Below are positions 16,023 to 24,296 of a stretch of DNA of 29,637 nt, piece after piece. This stretch comes from JBCCEJ01 sp039030335. Its GTDB lineage: Bacteria; Pseudomonadota; Gammaproteobacteria; HK1. The position numbers were made by a program, and so were the translations under genes. How positions within the stretch are numbered: the stretch's first letter is position 1; the number at the start of each line of letters is the position of its first letter. The stretch spans positions 1-29,637 of the forward strand of contig JBCCEJ010000073.1 in assembly GCA_039030335.1 (NCBI GenBank), given 5' to 3'. The notes beneath the pieces are model-generated. The model was not told where the DNA came from. It saw nothing but the letters and a program-made list of their open reading frames with translations, and searched no databases.

Positions 16023-17033
16023 ATGGCGACGCTCGACAAGGCGCGCCTCGAGGCTGCTGCCGAACCGGCGATGGAACCGGAACTGCCGATTATCGACCCG
16101 CACCATCATCTGTGGGACTTCCCGAAGCATCGCTATCTGCTGCCCGAACTGCTGGAAGATACCGACAGCGGCCACAACATCGAGCAAACCGTGTTTATCG
16201 AATGTGGTGTGTTCTACCGTCGGGAGGGACCAACGGCAATGGGGCCTGTCGGCGAAGTCGAGTTTGCCAACGGTATTGCCGCGATGGCCGCGACCGGACG
16301 CTACGGAGCGACGCGCGCAGCGGCCGGCATCGTGGGCATGGCCGACCTGACGCTCGGCGCCGCGGTAGAAGACGTGTTGACCGCGCAGATAGCGGTCGGC
16401 GGCGGGCGCTTCAAAGGCATCCGCCACGCGGCCGGCTGGGAAGACAAGACCAGCGACATTCACCTGAGCCATACGAACCCGCCGCGCTACCTGTATCGCG
16501 ACCATGCTGGTTTTCGCGAAGGCATGGCGAAACTTGGCGCGCTCGGTCTGACCTTCGATGCATGGCTCTACCATCCGCAGCACGACGACCTTCTGGATCT
16601 GGCGAGGAGTTTTCCCGAGCAGCCGATCGTCTTGAACCATGTCGGCGGACCGCTCGGCCTGTCGTGGTATGCGAGCCGCAAAGACGAAGTGTTCACCGAC
16701 TGGCAGCGCACCATGACAGCACTCGCCACGTGCGAGAACGTGCAGGTTAAGCTCGGTGGTCTCGGCATGAAGCTGAACGGCTACCGCTTCGACGAGCGCG
16801 AACTCGCGCCGTCGTCGGAAGACCTCGCGAACGCGTGGCGGCCATTCATGGAAACCGCGATCGACCTGTTTGGCGTAGAGCGCTGCATGTTCGAGAGCAA
16901 CTTTCCGGTCGACAAAATCAGCGGCGGCTACAGCAACTACTGGAACGCATTCAAGCGGCTTGCAAGCGGTGCATCGGCCGATGAGAAAGCTGCCCTGTTC
17001 AAACAAAACGCCAAGCGCTTTTACACGCTCTGA
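16023..17033 (+). CDS. Amidohydrolase family 2 protein (possible lactonase or decarboxylase-fold hydrolase)
   Basis: The 336-residue TIM-barrel protein has the family opening LPIIDPHHHLWD, with His27-29 as metal or substrate ligands. Other candidate ligands are GIRHAAGW with His135, LNHVGGP with His206, and a terminal MFESNFPVD. In the last motif Asn293 occupies the place that is Asp in most metal-dependent members; this N variant is common in a subgroup. Relatives include sugar lactonases, 2-pyrone-4,6-dicarboxylate hydrolase and ACMS decarboxylase. The start is uncertain: ATG 16023 gives a family-like N-terminus, but in-frame TTG 15981 and GTG 15987 are possible. It converges with the enolase-superfamily gene. 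Confidence 0.88.
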   Translation: MATLDKARLEAAAEPAMEPELPIIDPHHHLWDFPKHRYLLPELLEDTDSGHNIEQTVFIECGVFYRREGPTAMGPVGEVEFANGIAAMAATGRYGATRAAAGIVGMADLTLGAAVEDVLTAQIAVGGGRFKGIRHAAGWEDKTSDIHLSHTNPPRYLYRDHAGFREGMAKLGALGLTFDAWLYHPQHDDLLDLARSFPEQPIVLNHVGGPLGLSWYASRKDEVFTDWQRTMTALATCENVQVKLGGLGMKLNGYRFDERELAPSSEDLANAWRPFMETAIDLFGVERCMFESNFPVDKISGGYSNYWNAFKRLASGASADEKAALFKQNAKRFYTL

Positions 17034-17043
17034 ACCAGAAGCC

Positions 17044-17063
17044 GGCGTGTGTGTCTGCACGCC
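17044..17063. terminator. Small hairpin between convergent genes
   Basis: GGCGTG (17044-17049) pairs with CACGCC (17058-17063), 11 bases after the amidohydrolase stop. The stem is short with an 8-base loop and has no T-tract. The rest of 17064-17135 holds nothing else visible. Confidence 0.3.
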
Positions 17064-17135
17064 AGCGACGACAGCGGGGTTGGCCGCCGGTACACCCGGT
17101 TCGGTTCGACGCCAGCGGGACCAGGGTCGCGCGCC

Positions 17136-18254
17136 TCAGGAAGTTGCGTTCATCCGGTAGCGTTCCAGCTTCGCCTCATCCAGCGTAATGCCCAGCCCGG
17201 GCGCGGTCGGCAGGTCGATCTCGCCTCGGCTGAGGTCAAGCCGCGTCGTTGCGACGGTATCCACCACTTTGAGCGGGCCAACGCATTCGAGCCCTGGAAC
17301 GACGTTAGAAGACGTGGCGCCCAGCATGATCTCGGCCATCGTGCTCGGATCGAGTCCGAAGCCATGCCCCAGTACCACCGGCAAGCCGGCTGCCTCGGCC
17401 GTAGCGATCATCTGCTGGGCCCGCATCAACCCCCCCGCCTGTTTGATACCGAATTTCACGTAGTCGGCGCAATCCGCCTTGATGACATCGATAAGGCTTT
17501 GATGATCGCTGATGGACTCATCAGCCATGATCGGCAACCCGCCTTCGCGCCGGATTCGGGCCAACGCTTCAAGATCGTCCTTCGGCGTGGGCTGCTCGAA
17601 TAGCTGCATATCAAACTGCTTCACCTCGGCGCACAGCGCCAGCGCCCCAGCCACGTCGTACTGTTGATTGGCGTCCATACGCAGGGCCATGGCATCACCC
17701 ACCGCTTCCCTGACCGCAGCAACGCGCGCACTGTCCTCAGCAACCCCGGTGCCAACCTTGATCTTGGCGGACTTGAATCCAGCCGCCAGCCAGCGCCCGG
17801 CCTCGGCTGCGGCTTCGTCCGGGGGCAGCTCACCGATCCAACCATTAAAACGCACCCGGTCCGCCACTGCGCCGCCGAGGAACTGATGCAACGGAATACC
17901 CAGACGCTGACAAGTCAGGTCCAGGCACGCTGTTTCGATGGCGGCGCCGGTACCCGGCTGCTCCGGCGTGGCGGCGCGCACGAGCGCCGTTACGCGATGC
18001 AGGTTCAACGGATCCTGGCCGAGTAACGCAGGCGAGACCTTTTCGCGAATCGCCTGTTCCAGTTCCGGGGCCGTGTTGGGCGATTTCGCCTTGCTGGACG
18101 GATCGATACTGCTGATGCCTGTCGCCCCATCGGAAGCCGTTACCCGCACCGCAATACAGCGCGTCTTGCTCATGGTGAGGCCACCGCTCGTAAACGAGCC
18201 CGAGAGCGGCATGTCCACGCCGAAGGTTTCAACTTTCTCGATCTTCAATGACAT
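17136..18254 (-). CDS. Enolase-superfamily enzyme (mandelate racemase / muconate lactonizing type)
   Basis: The 372-residue protein has a capping domain and barrel with the MLE/MR-type catalytic set: KIKVG with Lys164-x-Lys166, metal ligands Asp194 (RMDANQQY), Glu220 (FEQP) and Asp245 (MADES), and a second base region DYVKFGIKQAGG with Lys267 or Lys271. A lysine on each side of the active site fits the muconate-lactonizing / dipeptide-epimerase / OSBS subgroup better than acid-sugar dehydratases with a His-Asp pair, but GHGFGLDP near 324-331 keeps other options open. AGAGGA lies about nine bases before ATG 18254. It follows the sulfatase gene by 75 bases on the same strand, so the two are probably co-transcribed. 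Confidence 0.9.
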   Translation of the reverse strand: MSLKIEKVETFGVDMPLSGSFTSGGLTMSKTRCIAVRVTASDGATGISSIDPSSKAKSPNTAPELEQAIREKVSPALLGQDPLNLHRVTALVRAATPEQPGTGAAIETACLDLTCQRLGIPLHQFLGGAVADRVRFNGWIGELPPDEAAAEAGRWLAAGFKSAKIKVGTGVAEDSARVAAVREAVGDAMALRMDANQQYDVAGALALCAEVKQFDMQLFEQPTPKDDLEALARIRREGGLPIMADESISDHQSLIDVIKADCADYVKFGIKQAGGLMRAQQMIATAEAAGLPVVLGHGFGLDPSTMAEIMLGATSSNVVPGLECVGPLKVVDTVATTRLDLSRGEIDLPTAPGLGITLDEAKLERYRMNATS

Positions 18255-18329
18255 TTCGTTCAATCCTCTTCGATCACTTGGCACAGCCGCCGGGGCTTGC
18301 GCCCGTCGGGTGTATGAATGCTCTCGAAC

Positions 18330-19802
18330 TCAGAACGGCGCGGTGCGCTCGGGCATGGGAGGTAGTGCCGCTACCTGACGGTCGAAGGAAAGGCGCAGGA
18401 GTTCATGTAGCAGTTGTTGATGTTCTGACGATCGCGACAGATCCCGGTGCTCCCACGGATCGGATTCGAGATCGTACAACTCGAACAGGTCCTTGCCGTG
18501 GTAGCATACGAGCTTCCATTTCCCGCGCCGCAGCATCGTCGCGTGCGTCTGGTCTGGATAGCTGATCGCGCCGAAGAACTCCGTCCGTACGTGTTCGCGA
18601 TGTTGGTCCGTTTCTCCTTTCAGCACGGCGGTCAGCGACAGACCCTGATTGAACCAGGGCACGTCGAGTCCCGCCGCCTCGGCGAGCGTGGGCGCGAGAT
18701 CGATGAGTTCCACCAGTGTATCGAGCCGTTGACCGGCTGCGAAATTCGCCGGCCAGGAGATGATTAGAGGAACGCGCACAAGGCCTTCCATGAATCTGCA
18801 GCCTTTAAGTACAAGACCGTGATCAGCCAGCGTCTCGCCGTGGTCGCTGCAGAAGATGACTACGGTGTTGTCGCGTTCTCCGCTCTCGTCGAGGTAATCC
18901 AACAAGCGGCCAAACTCGTGGTCGAGTTGCTCTATCATCGCGTAGTAAGAGGCTTGCAACTCGCGGTGACCCAGTTCGTCCGGATGTTTCGGCGAAGACT
19001 GAAAGTCGACACCGGCGTCCGCGAGCCGCTGCTGGTGATCGAGGTCGCTCTCTTCGAAATGCGCGCCCGGCAACGCACCGGGATCGTATCTGCGAAAGTA
19101 CTCCCACGGCGCGTCGAATGGCGGGTGCGGGTCGAACGGATTCACACTTAAGAACCACGGCTGCTCAGCCGGTCGTCGGGCACCGATGAACTCGATCGAT
19201 TTCTCCGTACACCAGTGCGTCTGGTGCAGGCGCGGCGGCACGTTGTCGTTCTCTTCGGTGGGTTCATAGAGTCCGCCGAAAGAACGTAGGTTGGCGCCTT
19301 GCCGGTAACTCGCCGGATCGCTGACCGCTCGTTCGGACAGGATGTCCTCCGCGCGCTCGCCCTGAGCGTCCAGCCACGCCGCATAGTCGTGCCCGGGATC
19401 GTTCGGCCCTTTGTGGTCGTGGCTGTATTGAAAGTATCGGTAGCCATCTTCAACTCTCGGTTCCTGACCTTTCGCCGGGCTCGCGAGGTGCAGCTTCCCG
19501 ACCAGCCCACAGTCATATCCGGCTTTCGACAACCGATGCGGCAGCAGCTTGTCCTCGTGGTGGCGTGGAAATAGTTCGTAGCCATTGCCGTTCACGCCGA
19601 GCGCGCCGGGGTAGACGCCGGTCAGAAAACTCGCCCTGCTCGGCGTGCAGATTGGCGATTGGCAGTAGGCATGCGTGAACGCCGTCCCGGTATGCAGAAA
19701 CTCATCGATGCGGGGCGTATTGATATGTGCGTTGCCGAGCGCGCCAATGGTGTCGAAGCGCTGCTGGTCGGTGCAGTACCAGAGTATGTTGGGGCGTTTC
19801 AT
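18330..19802 (-). CDS. Type I sulfatase (arylsulfatase/choline-sulfatase-like)
   Basis: The 490-residue protein carries the formylglycine signature CTPSRASFLTG, with Cys52 as the residue to be oxidised to formylglycine. Metal ligands are Asp12 (CTDQQRFDT) and Asp320-His321 (FCSDHGET). Supporting residues are Arg56, Lys103 and His105 (GKLHL). It hydrolyses sulfate esters. No signal peptide precedes MKRPNILWYCTDQQ, so it should act in the cytoplasm on an imported substrate. No formylglycine-generating or anSME maturase gene is in the window. ATG 19802 has a weak ribosome site; the open frame extends to 19922 without family similarity. It probably leads an operon with the enolase-superfamily gene. 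Confidence 0.92.
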   Translation of the reverse strand: MKRPNILWYCTDQQRFDTIGALGNAHINTPRIDEFLHTGTAFTHAYCQSPICTPSRASFLTGVYPGALGVNGNGYELFPRHHEDKLLPHRLSKAGYDCGLVGKLHLASPAKGQEPRVEDGYRYFQYSHDHKGPNDPGHDYAAWLDAQGERAEDILSERAVSDPASYRQGANLRSFGGLYEPTEENDNVPPRLHQTHWCTEKSIEFIGARRPAEQPWFLSVNPFDPHPPFDAPWEYFRRYDPGALPGAHFEESDLDHQQRLADAGVDFQSSPKHPDELGHRELQASYYAMIEQLDHEFGRLLDYLDESGERDNTVVIFCSDHGETLADHGLVLKGCRFMEGLVRVPLIISWPANFAAGQRLDTLVELIDLAPTLAEAAGLDVPWFNQGLSLTAVLKGETDQHREHVRTEFFGAISYPDQTHATMLRRGKWKLVCYHGKDLFELYDLESDPWEHRDLSRSSEHQQLLHELLRLSFDRQVAALPPMPERTAPF

Positions 19803-20093
19803 GGTGACGGCCGGCGTAGTGTCTGCATCGGACAATCTAACAGTTTCGAGCCGCGCGGATGCAATCCGCCCGGGCCGGTCGACGGGCGGCGACAAAACCA
19901 CGGCACGATCGGTTGAGCGCAATATCCATGCGGCGTTTGTACGCTGCTCTCGTTTGGCGCATGTCGCCGGCGGCGTTTGTTGACGCGTCCGTCTGCGTCT
20001 TTGCGCCCGGCCGCGACGCGCAACGCGGGAGATTCACGCCCGATCATCGTACAGTGCGCCACTTCGGCAAACACACCTGCGGTTGATAGCAAC
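19803..20093. promoter_or_regulatory. 291-base divergent region, sulfatase / crotonase
   Basis: No gene is supported here. GCGGCGTTTGT occurs twice, at 19930-19940 and 19970-19980, exactly 40 bases apart. TTGACG at 19980-19985 could be a -35 box for the plus strand, but no matching -10 follows at normal spacing. The repeats could be operator half-sites on one face of the helix, or chance. Confidence 0.35.
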
Positions 20094-20858
20094 ATGAATC
20101 TGGAAACAGTCGAGTACGAAAAGCGCGGACATATTGCACATGTGCGATTGAATCGCCCCGGAAAGTTGAATGCCATGAACGGTGTCATGCACCGCGAGCT
20201 CGGCGAGATCTGGGCCGACTACCAGAACGACCCGACGCTAAGGGCAGCGATCCTGTCCGGCAATGGGCGCTGCTTCAGCGCCGGGTCTGATTTGTCCTTT
20301 GGGGCGCCGTCCGAACCTTACCGTTATTCCGGTGACTTTCCCGCGGTCAGCCGGACCAGGCGGGTCTACAAGCCGATCGTCAGCGCGCTGCACTCGCACG
20401 TCATCGGTTATGGCATGTGGATTGCGATGGATTCAGATATACGCATCGCAACCCCGGACACAACATTCTGGCTCCCCGAGCCGCAGTGGGGCATTGCGAC
20501 GATACCGTCAGGTTGGTTTCCAAAGATGGTGCCGTGGGCGCTCGCCTCTGAATTGCTGTTGATGGCAGAGCGCGTTGGCGCTGCAAGAGCCTACGAAGTC
20601 GGCATGCTGAACAAGGTGGTGGAACCGGAGGAACTGATGCCGGCTGCCGAGGCCGCTGCAAACCGGCTTGCCGAACTCAGCCCAACCGCCGTTCAGGGCA
20701 TGAAGGAAGCCATGGTGCGTGCCAGTAATCTCGACTACGCCGCGGTCGATCAGATAACCGAGACCATCCAGACCCGCGTCATGAATTCTGCTGACCGCGC
20801 CGAGGGTGGCCGGGCCTTCGTCGAAAAGCGCGAGGCGAGGTGGGCAGGAGCGGACTGA
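20094..20858 (+). CDS. Crotonase-fold (enoyl-CoA hydratase/isomerase-like) protein
   Basis: The 254-residue protein has the crotonase fold: LNRPGKLNAMN at 19-29, CFSAGSDLS at 60-68 forming the oxyanion hole, GYGMWIAMDSDIRIA at 105-119, and LPEPQWGI at 127-134. Hydratases use two glutamates (Glu144 and Glu164 in rat crotonase). The second is present as Glu129, but the first position aligns with Trp109 without any gap, so simple enoyl-CoA hydration is unlikely. Isomerase, hydrolase, decarboxylase or lyase activity on an acyl-CoA is more probable. ATG 20094 is used because the upstream extension is not family-like; its ribosome site is weak. It diverges from the sulfatase and converges with the TauD gene. 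Confidence 0.9.
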   Translation: MNLETVEYEKRGHIAHVRLNRPGKLNAMNGVMHRELGEIWADYQNDPTLRAAILSGNGRCFSAGSDLSFGAPSEPYRYSGDFPAVSRTRRVYKPIVSALHSHVIGYGMWIAMDSDIRIATPDTTFWLPEPQWGIATIPSGWFPKMVPWALASELLLMAERVGAARAYEVGMLNKVVEPEELMPAAEAAANRLAELSPTAVQGMKEAMVRASNLDYAAVDQITETIQTRVMNSADRAEGGRAFVEKREARWAGAD

Positions 20859-20930
20859 GCGACGCGCACTGCGAAGGTCACAGCATGCTCGAGCGCGTCG
20901 GAGCAAAGCCCGGCGCGTCAGCTACTGGAA

Positions 20931-20946
20931 TGCCGTGTCGACGGCA
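20931..20946. terminator. Small hairpin before the TauD gene stop
   Basis: TGCCGT (20931-20936) pairs with ACGGCA (20941-20946) around GTCG, between the convergent crotonase and TauD genes. There is no T-tract. Confidence 0.35.
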
Positions 20947-20956
20947 CGCCGCACCG

Positions 20957-21781
20957 TCAAACGGGCCGGGTCGTGTCGGTGCCGCGTACCGTCACGCGAT
21001 GCATGACGCGGCGGTGGCCCTGGTAGTCATTGACGGCCATATGCTGAACGCGGCGATTGTCCCAGAACGCCAGAGTCCCGGGTTCCCACCTGAGCCGGCT
21101 GGTGAACTCCGGCCGTATCGAATGTTGTCGCAGAAAGTCGAGTAGCGGCCGACTCTCTGCATCGCTCATGCCCTCGATACGCCGGGTGATGCGGTCGTGC
21201 GAAATGTAGAGCGCCGGACGACCGGTCTCCTGGTGCGGGCGCACCAGTGGATGGACCGCCGCTTCAGCCGGTACGTCTTTATCCACCACCTGCCGTTCCA
21301 TCACGGCTGCGCGCGGGCGTTGCTTGTCGTAGATGTTGACGGTGCGAAGCGGCGCCAGCATCTGACGCATGGCTGGCGATAATCCGTCGTAGGCCGTGTG
21401 AAGGCATCCGAACATCGTGTCGCCTCCGGCTGGCGGCACTTCTATGGCGTAGAGCAGCGTACCCATGGCCGGTGTTCGCGTGAACATCTGGTCCGTGTGC
21501 CACTGGCCGCCGAACGTGTGCACATCCGTCTCTTTCTTGACGATCTCGATAACTTCCGGGTAACCGTCGATACCTGGCATGTACGGATGGCTGTGTAACT
21601 CGCCCCAGTGCTGCGCGAAAGCGCAGAGCATCGCAGGCGTCAGATTCTGCTTACGCACGAACACGTAGCCGTACGCGAGCAATGCCTGATGCAGGTCGGC
21701 CCGCATCGCGGCATCGTGCCGACTCAGGTCCAGACCGCGCAGCTCAGCGCCCAGTACACCGGATTGTGGAATCACCTGCAT
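20957..21781 (-). CDS. TauD/TfdA-family Fe(II)/2-oxoglutarate dioxygenase
   Basis: The 274-residue protein shows the facial triad His95-x-Asp97 in GGQWHTDQMF and distal His247 in VQHMAVNDY, with the 2-oxoglutarate arginine Arg258 eleven residues later and Arg262 in MHR. Family members hydroxylate taurine, other sulfonates, alkyl sulfates, 2,4-D or similar acids, releasing sulfite, an aldehyde or a phenol. The exact substrate is not visible. ATG 21781 is preferred because GGGGGTGG precedes it; the frame is open to 21913 but that part is unlike the family. It converges with the crotonase gene. Confidence 0.92.
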   Translation of the reverse strand: MQVIPQSGVLGAELRGLDLSRHDAAMRADLHQALLAYGYVFVRKQNLTPAMLCAFAQHWGELHSHPYMPGIDGYPEVIEIVKKETDVHTFGGQWHTDQMFTRTPAMGTLLYAIEVPPAGGDTMFGCLHTAYDGLSPAMRQMLAPLRTVNIYDKQRPRAAVMERQVVDKDVPAEAAVHPLVRPHQETGRPALYISHDRITRRIEGMSDAESRPLLDFLRQHSIRPEFTSRLRWEPGTLAFWDNRRVQHMAVNDYQGHRRVMHRVTVRGTDTTRPV

Positions 21782-22026
21782 GGCCACCCCCAAAACGCTA
21801 CCGCCACTTCGGGCGTCGCACGCGTGAAGCTCCGACCACGCTTCCGGCCGCGCCCATATCCGCACCCGGCGAGGACTCATGCACCGGGAATGCGTCGTAT
21901 CATGGTAAGCCACTCACGGTGTGGTTGTTTGCATCACCGTGGCGCCGGCTATTGAGGCGTCCGGAAATGGCGGCAGGCCGAAGCTGCAATCGCGAAACGG
22001 CACAAGGCTGCGGAGGAGAAACGAGT
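21782..22026. promoter_or_regulatory. 245-base divergent region, TauD / NmrA-like gene
   Basis: This stretch separates two divergent starts. GGAGGAG, about nine bases before ATG 22027, is the ribosome site of the plus-strand gene. I see no other feature I can support. Confidence 0.4.
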
Positions 22027-23034
22027 ATGGCCCGCAAAGTTCTGGTCGTCGGCGGCACCGGCCCGACCGGCATTCCGATCGTCAATCATTTCCTCGCGCA
22101 AGGCGACGACGTCGCCATCTTCCACTCGGGCGCGCACCCCGCGGAGTTTCTGCAACCGGTGGAGCGGATCCTCGGCAACGCGCGGGACGCCGATGACGTC
22201 GCGGCGAAACTGGCAGGCCGTGAATGGGATATCGCAATCTGTATGTACGGTCGTCTGCGCGCGCAGGCCGCGGCGCTCGCCGGCAGAACCGGGCGTCTGG
22301 TCGGTATTACCGGTCAGCCGGTTTACCTGCATTCCATGCCGCCAACACCGCAAACCCGCATTACGCTGCCGATCCCCGAGCACGCCCCGCGGCAGTACGA
22401 CGCGGCCGGATATCACGGCAAGGTCGCAGCCGGTGAAGACCAGCTCTTCCAACAGCACGGCAACGGTGATTTCGAAACGGTGATCGTGCGCTATTCGGGC
22501 GTGTTCGGCCCGCGCGCGCCGGTCAACCACGAGTGGGCCGTCGTCCGGCGCATCCTCGACGATCGGCCGTTCATGATTCTGCCGCATGATGGCATGGCGT
22601 ATTTCCAGCGCGGCTATATCGACAACATGGCGCATCTCGTGTGCCTCGCCGCCACCCGTCCCGAAGCGGCCGGGCACGCCTTCAATGCGGGCGACGAGCG
22701 GGTCATGAGCGCGCGGCGAGTCGCCGAAGTCATCATCGAAGAGTTGGGCGCGTCGATCGAACTTATCGGTATGCCTGCACAGTTCTGCCCCGGTATCTAC
22801 CCGTTAGCGGAAAAGTCGAATCAGATTCTGGATCTGTCGAAAGCACGCAATCTGCTGGGTTACCGGGACGTTGTCGACGTCGAGGTGGCGACCCGCCTCA
22901 CGGCCCGCCATCTGTTCGACGAACCGCCACGGGAAGAAGATCTGCGCCCGGCCGGCCACGGCCGCTTCGACTACGCGGCAGAAGACGAGTTGGTCGAACG
23001 CTGGCGGGCGGCGCAGGCACTGATGGAAAGCTGA
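22027..23034 (+). CDS. Atypical/extended SDR, NAD(P)-dependent epimerase or NmrA-like
   Basis: The 335-residue protein begins with a Rossmann motif, VLVVGGTGPTGIPIVNHFL, at 6-23, and VRYSGVFGPR marks the middle of an extended SDR fold. The expected YxxxK catalytic motif reads YHGK (129-132), one residue short, so the usual epimerase/reductase chemistry may not apply. It resembles NAD-dependent epimerase/dehydratase or isoflavone-reductase-like proteins without giving a substrate. GGAGGAG lies about nine bases upstream of the ATG. Its stop is 17 bases from the stop of the convergent PhyH gene. Confidence 0.85.
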   Translation: MARKVLVVGGTGPTGIPIVNHFLAQGDDVAIFHSGAHPAEFLQPVERILGNARDADDVAAKLAGREWDIAICMYGRLRAQAAALAGRTGRLVGITGQPVYLHSMPPTPQTRITLPIPEHAPRQYDAAGYHGKVAAGEDQLFQQHGNGDFETVIVRYSGVFGPRAPVNHEWAVVRRILDDRPFMILPHDGMAYFQRGYIDNMAHLVCLAATRPEAAGHAFNAGDERVMSARRVAEVIIEELGASIELIGMPAQFCPGIYPLAEKSNQILDLSKARNLLGYRDVVDVEVATRLTARHLFDEPPREEDLRPAGHGRFDYAAEDELVERWRAAQALMES

Positions 23035-23051
23035 GCGCGGCGCGGCCTGGA

Positions 23052-23981
23052 TCAGCGATGCTCGTCGCGAGAGACCCGCCTCAGCGGATGCAGACTGCCG
23101 CCCTCTCCGATGATGTATTCGGGAAACTCGAACAGATCGCTGGAGAGGGTTGCCCCCGGAACTTCCGAACCGGTACCTCCAACGGTCCCCATCGTGCCGT
23201 AAGTCCGCATGCCGAGCCGTGCGCGAAGCACTGGCGAAGCCTCCTCGATCACTTCCTGGAAGCATGACACCCCGGCGTTCTCCTGGGGGCGGATCCACGG
23301 AGCGCAAAAGAACGTCGCAACCGAGCGCCTGGTACTGCCATTGCGGTTGACACCCGCGCCGTGCCAGACGCGCCCGTCCAGCGCCAGCACACCGCCTGCC
23401 GGAACGTTGACCGGCACGGCCAAAGAAGCGTCAGGCGGCCTTACCTGATGGGCAGCTTCCCAGCGGTGACTGCCGGGAACAACGAGCGTACTGCCCGCTT
23501 CAGGCACGAAATCGTCGAGCACCCAGAGCAGATTACAAACGACCGGGATCGGCACAGTGGCCGGTACCTGTCCCTGATCGCGATGCAGTGTCTGCGCCTC
23601 GTCGGTGGTACCAAGGAATATGTGGCCGTTGATGCTCGACAGCAGAAAATGTCTGCCCAGCAAATCCGCCACCAGCGCCGTCGTCTCCTCGCGTTCGACG
23701 AGGTCGAGAAAAACGCGGCCCTTGTTGACCATGTTCGGGATAAACTGCTTGGCGCCGACCATACCTTTCGGCGCCAGATCGCCGAGCGCCCGCTCGGCTT
23801 GCGCCTGCGACTCGATGCGGGCACGAAGCGCAGCCAGCTGCGTCTCGCTCAATACGCCTGTCAGCGCACACACACCGGACTCCAGAAGATCGTGCCTGGC
23901 GGTGGCGAGGTCATCCGTAGGCGGCGGCAACGGCAGCGTGTGCGGATAGGGGAGCAATTCCAACGAGGCGTTTTCGGTCAT
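23052..23981 (-). CDS. Phytanoyl-CoA dioxygenase (PhyH) family protein
   Basis: The 309-residue protein has the Fe(II)/2-oxoglutarate PhyH pattern: His133-x-Asp135 in TLHRDQGQ, distal His207 in DGRVWHGAGVN, and Arg218/219 for 2-oxoglutarate. LVVPGSHRW is the typical PGSH turn. Bacterial relatives hydroxylate diverse small molecules such as ectoine, alkyl phosphonates, halogenated compounds or secondary metabolites; phytanoyl-CoA itself is not implied. ATG 23981 is chosen over a TTG four codons upstream. It diverges from the IlvD-like gene. Confidence 0.9.
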   Translation of the reverse strand: MTENASLELLPYPHTLPLPPPTDDLATARHDLLESGVCALTGVLSETQLAALRARIESQAQAERALGDLAPKGMVGAKQFIPNMVNKGRVFLDLVEREETTALVADLLGRHFLLSSINGHIFLGTTDEAQTLHRDQGQVPATVPIPVVCNLLWVLDDFVPEAGSTLVVPGSHRWEAAHQVRPPDASLAVPVNVPAGGVLALDGRVWHGAGVNRNGSTRRSVATFFCAPWIRPQENAGVSCFQEVIEEASPVLRARLGMRTYGTMGTVGGTGSEVPGATLSSDLFEFPEYIIGEGGSLHPLRRVSRDEHR

Positions 23982-24296
23982 CTTGGGTATCAACGAACGG
24001 GCGGGCGTTGGCCGTTGCCGTCACATACTAGCTTCAAAGCGCTACCGGAAAAACGCGCACGGGCTCACCGCTCGGAACGGTCATCAGTCGCGCGGCGCAC
24101 CCTCAGCCGGCGAACTCAGCAAGTTCCCGGCGTCCGGCCGGAACGAGGCGGTGTTGTTGACGGTCACCGACGCAGGTGCAACGGTTCCGTTTTGGCTCTG
24201 CAACTCTCTATCCACCCGGTTCGATTGCGCGTTCTGCTACTGGCTGTGTAGCGTGGAGGTCGATGAGCTCGAAGAAGCATCGAGGGGTGGAGCACC
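23982..24296. promoter_or_regulatory. 315-base divergent region, PhyH / IlvD-like gene
   Basis: No gene is supported. An open frame here has no family resemblance and runs into the IlvD-like gene in another frame. A short inverted repeat AACGG-TT-CCGTT lies near 24180-24191. GAGGGGTGG near 24282-24290 is the ribosome site for GTG 24297. Promoters for both genes must lie here, but no consensus pair is convincing. Confidence 0.35.

Noticed and set aside
15870..17060. 396-residue minus-strand open frame
   Set aside because: Antisense to the amidohydrolase, which has the HHH and HVGGP motifs on the other strand.
19925..19985. Insertion-site or attachment-site direct repeats
   Set aside because: The 11-base repeats flank only 29 bases, with no integrase, transposase or tRNA nearby.
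24205..24240. tRNA-like GGTTCGATTGC stretch
   Set aside because: No acceptor, D or anticodon arm can be built around it.
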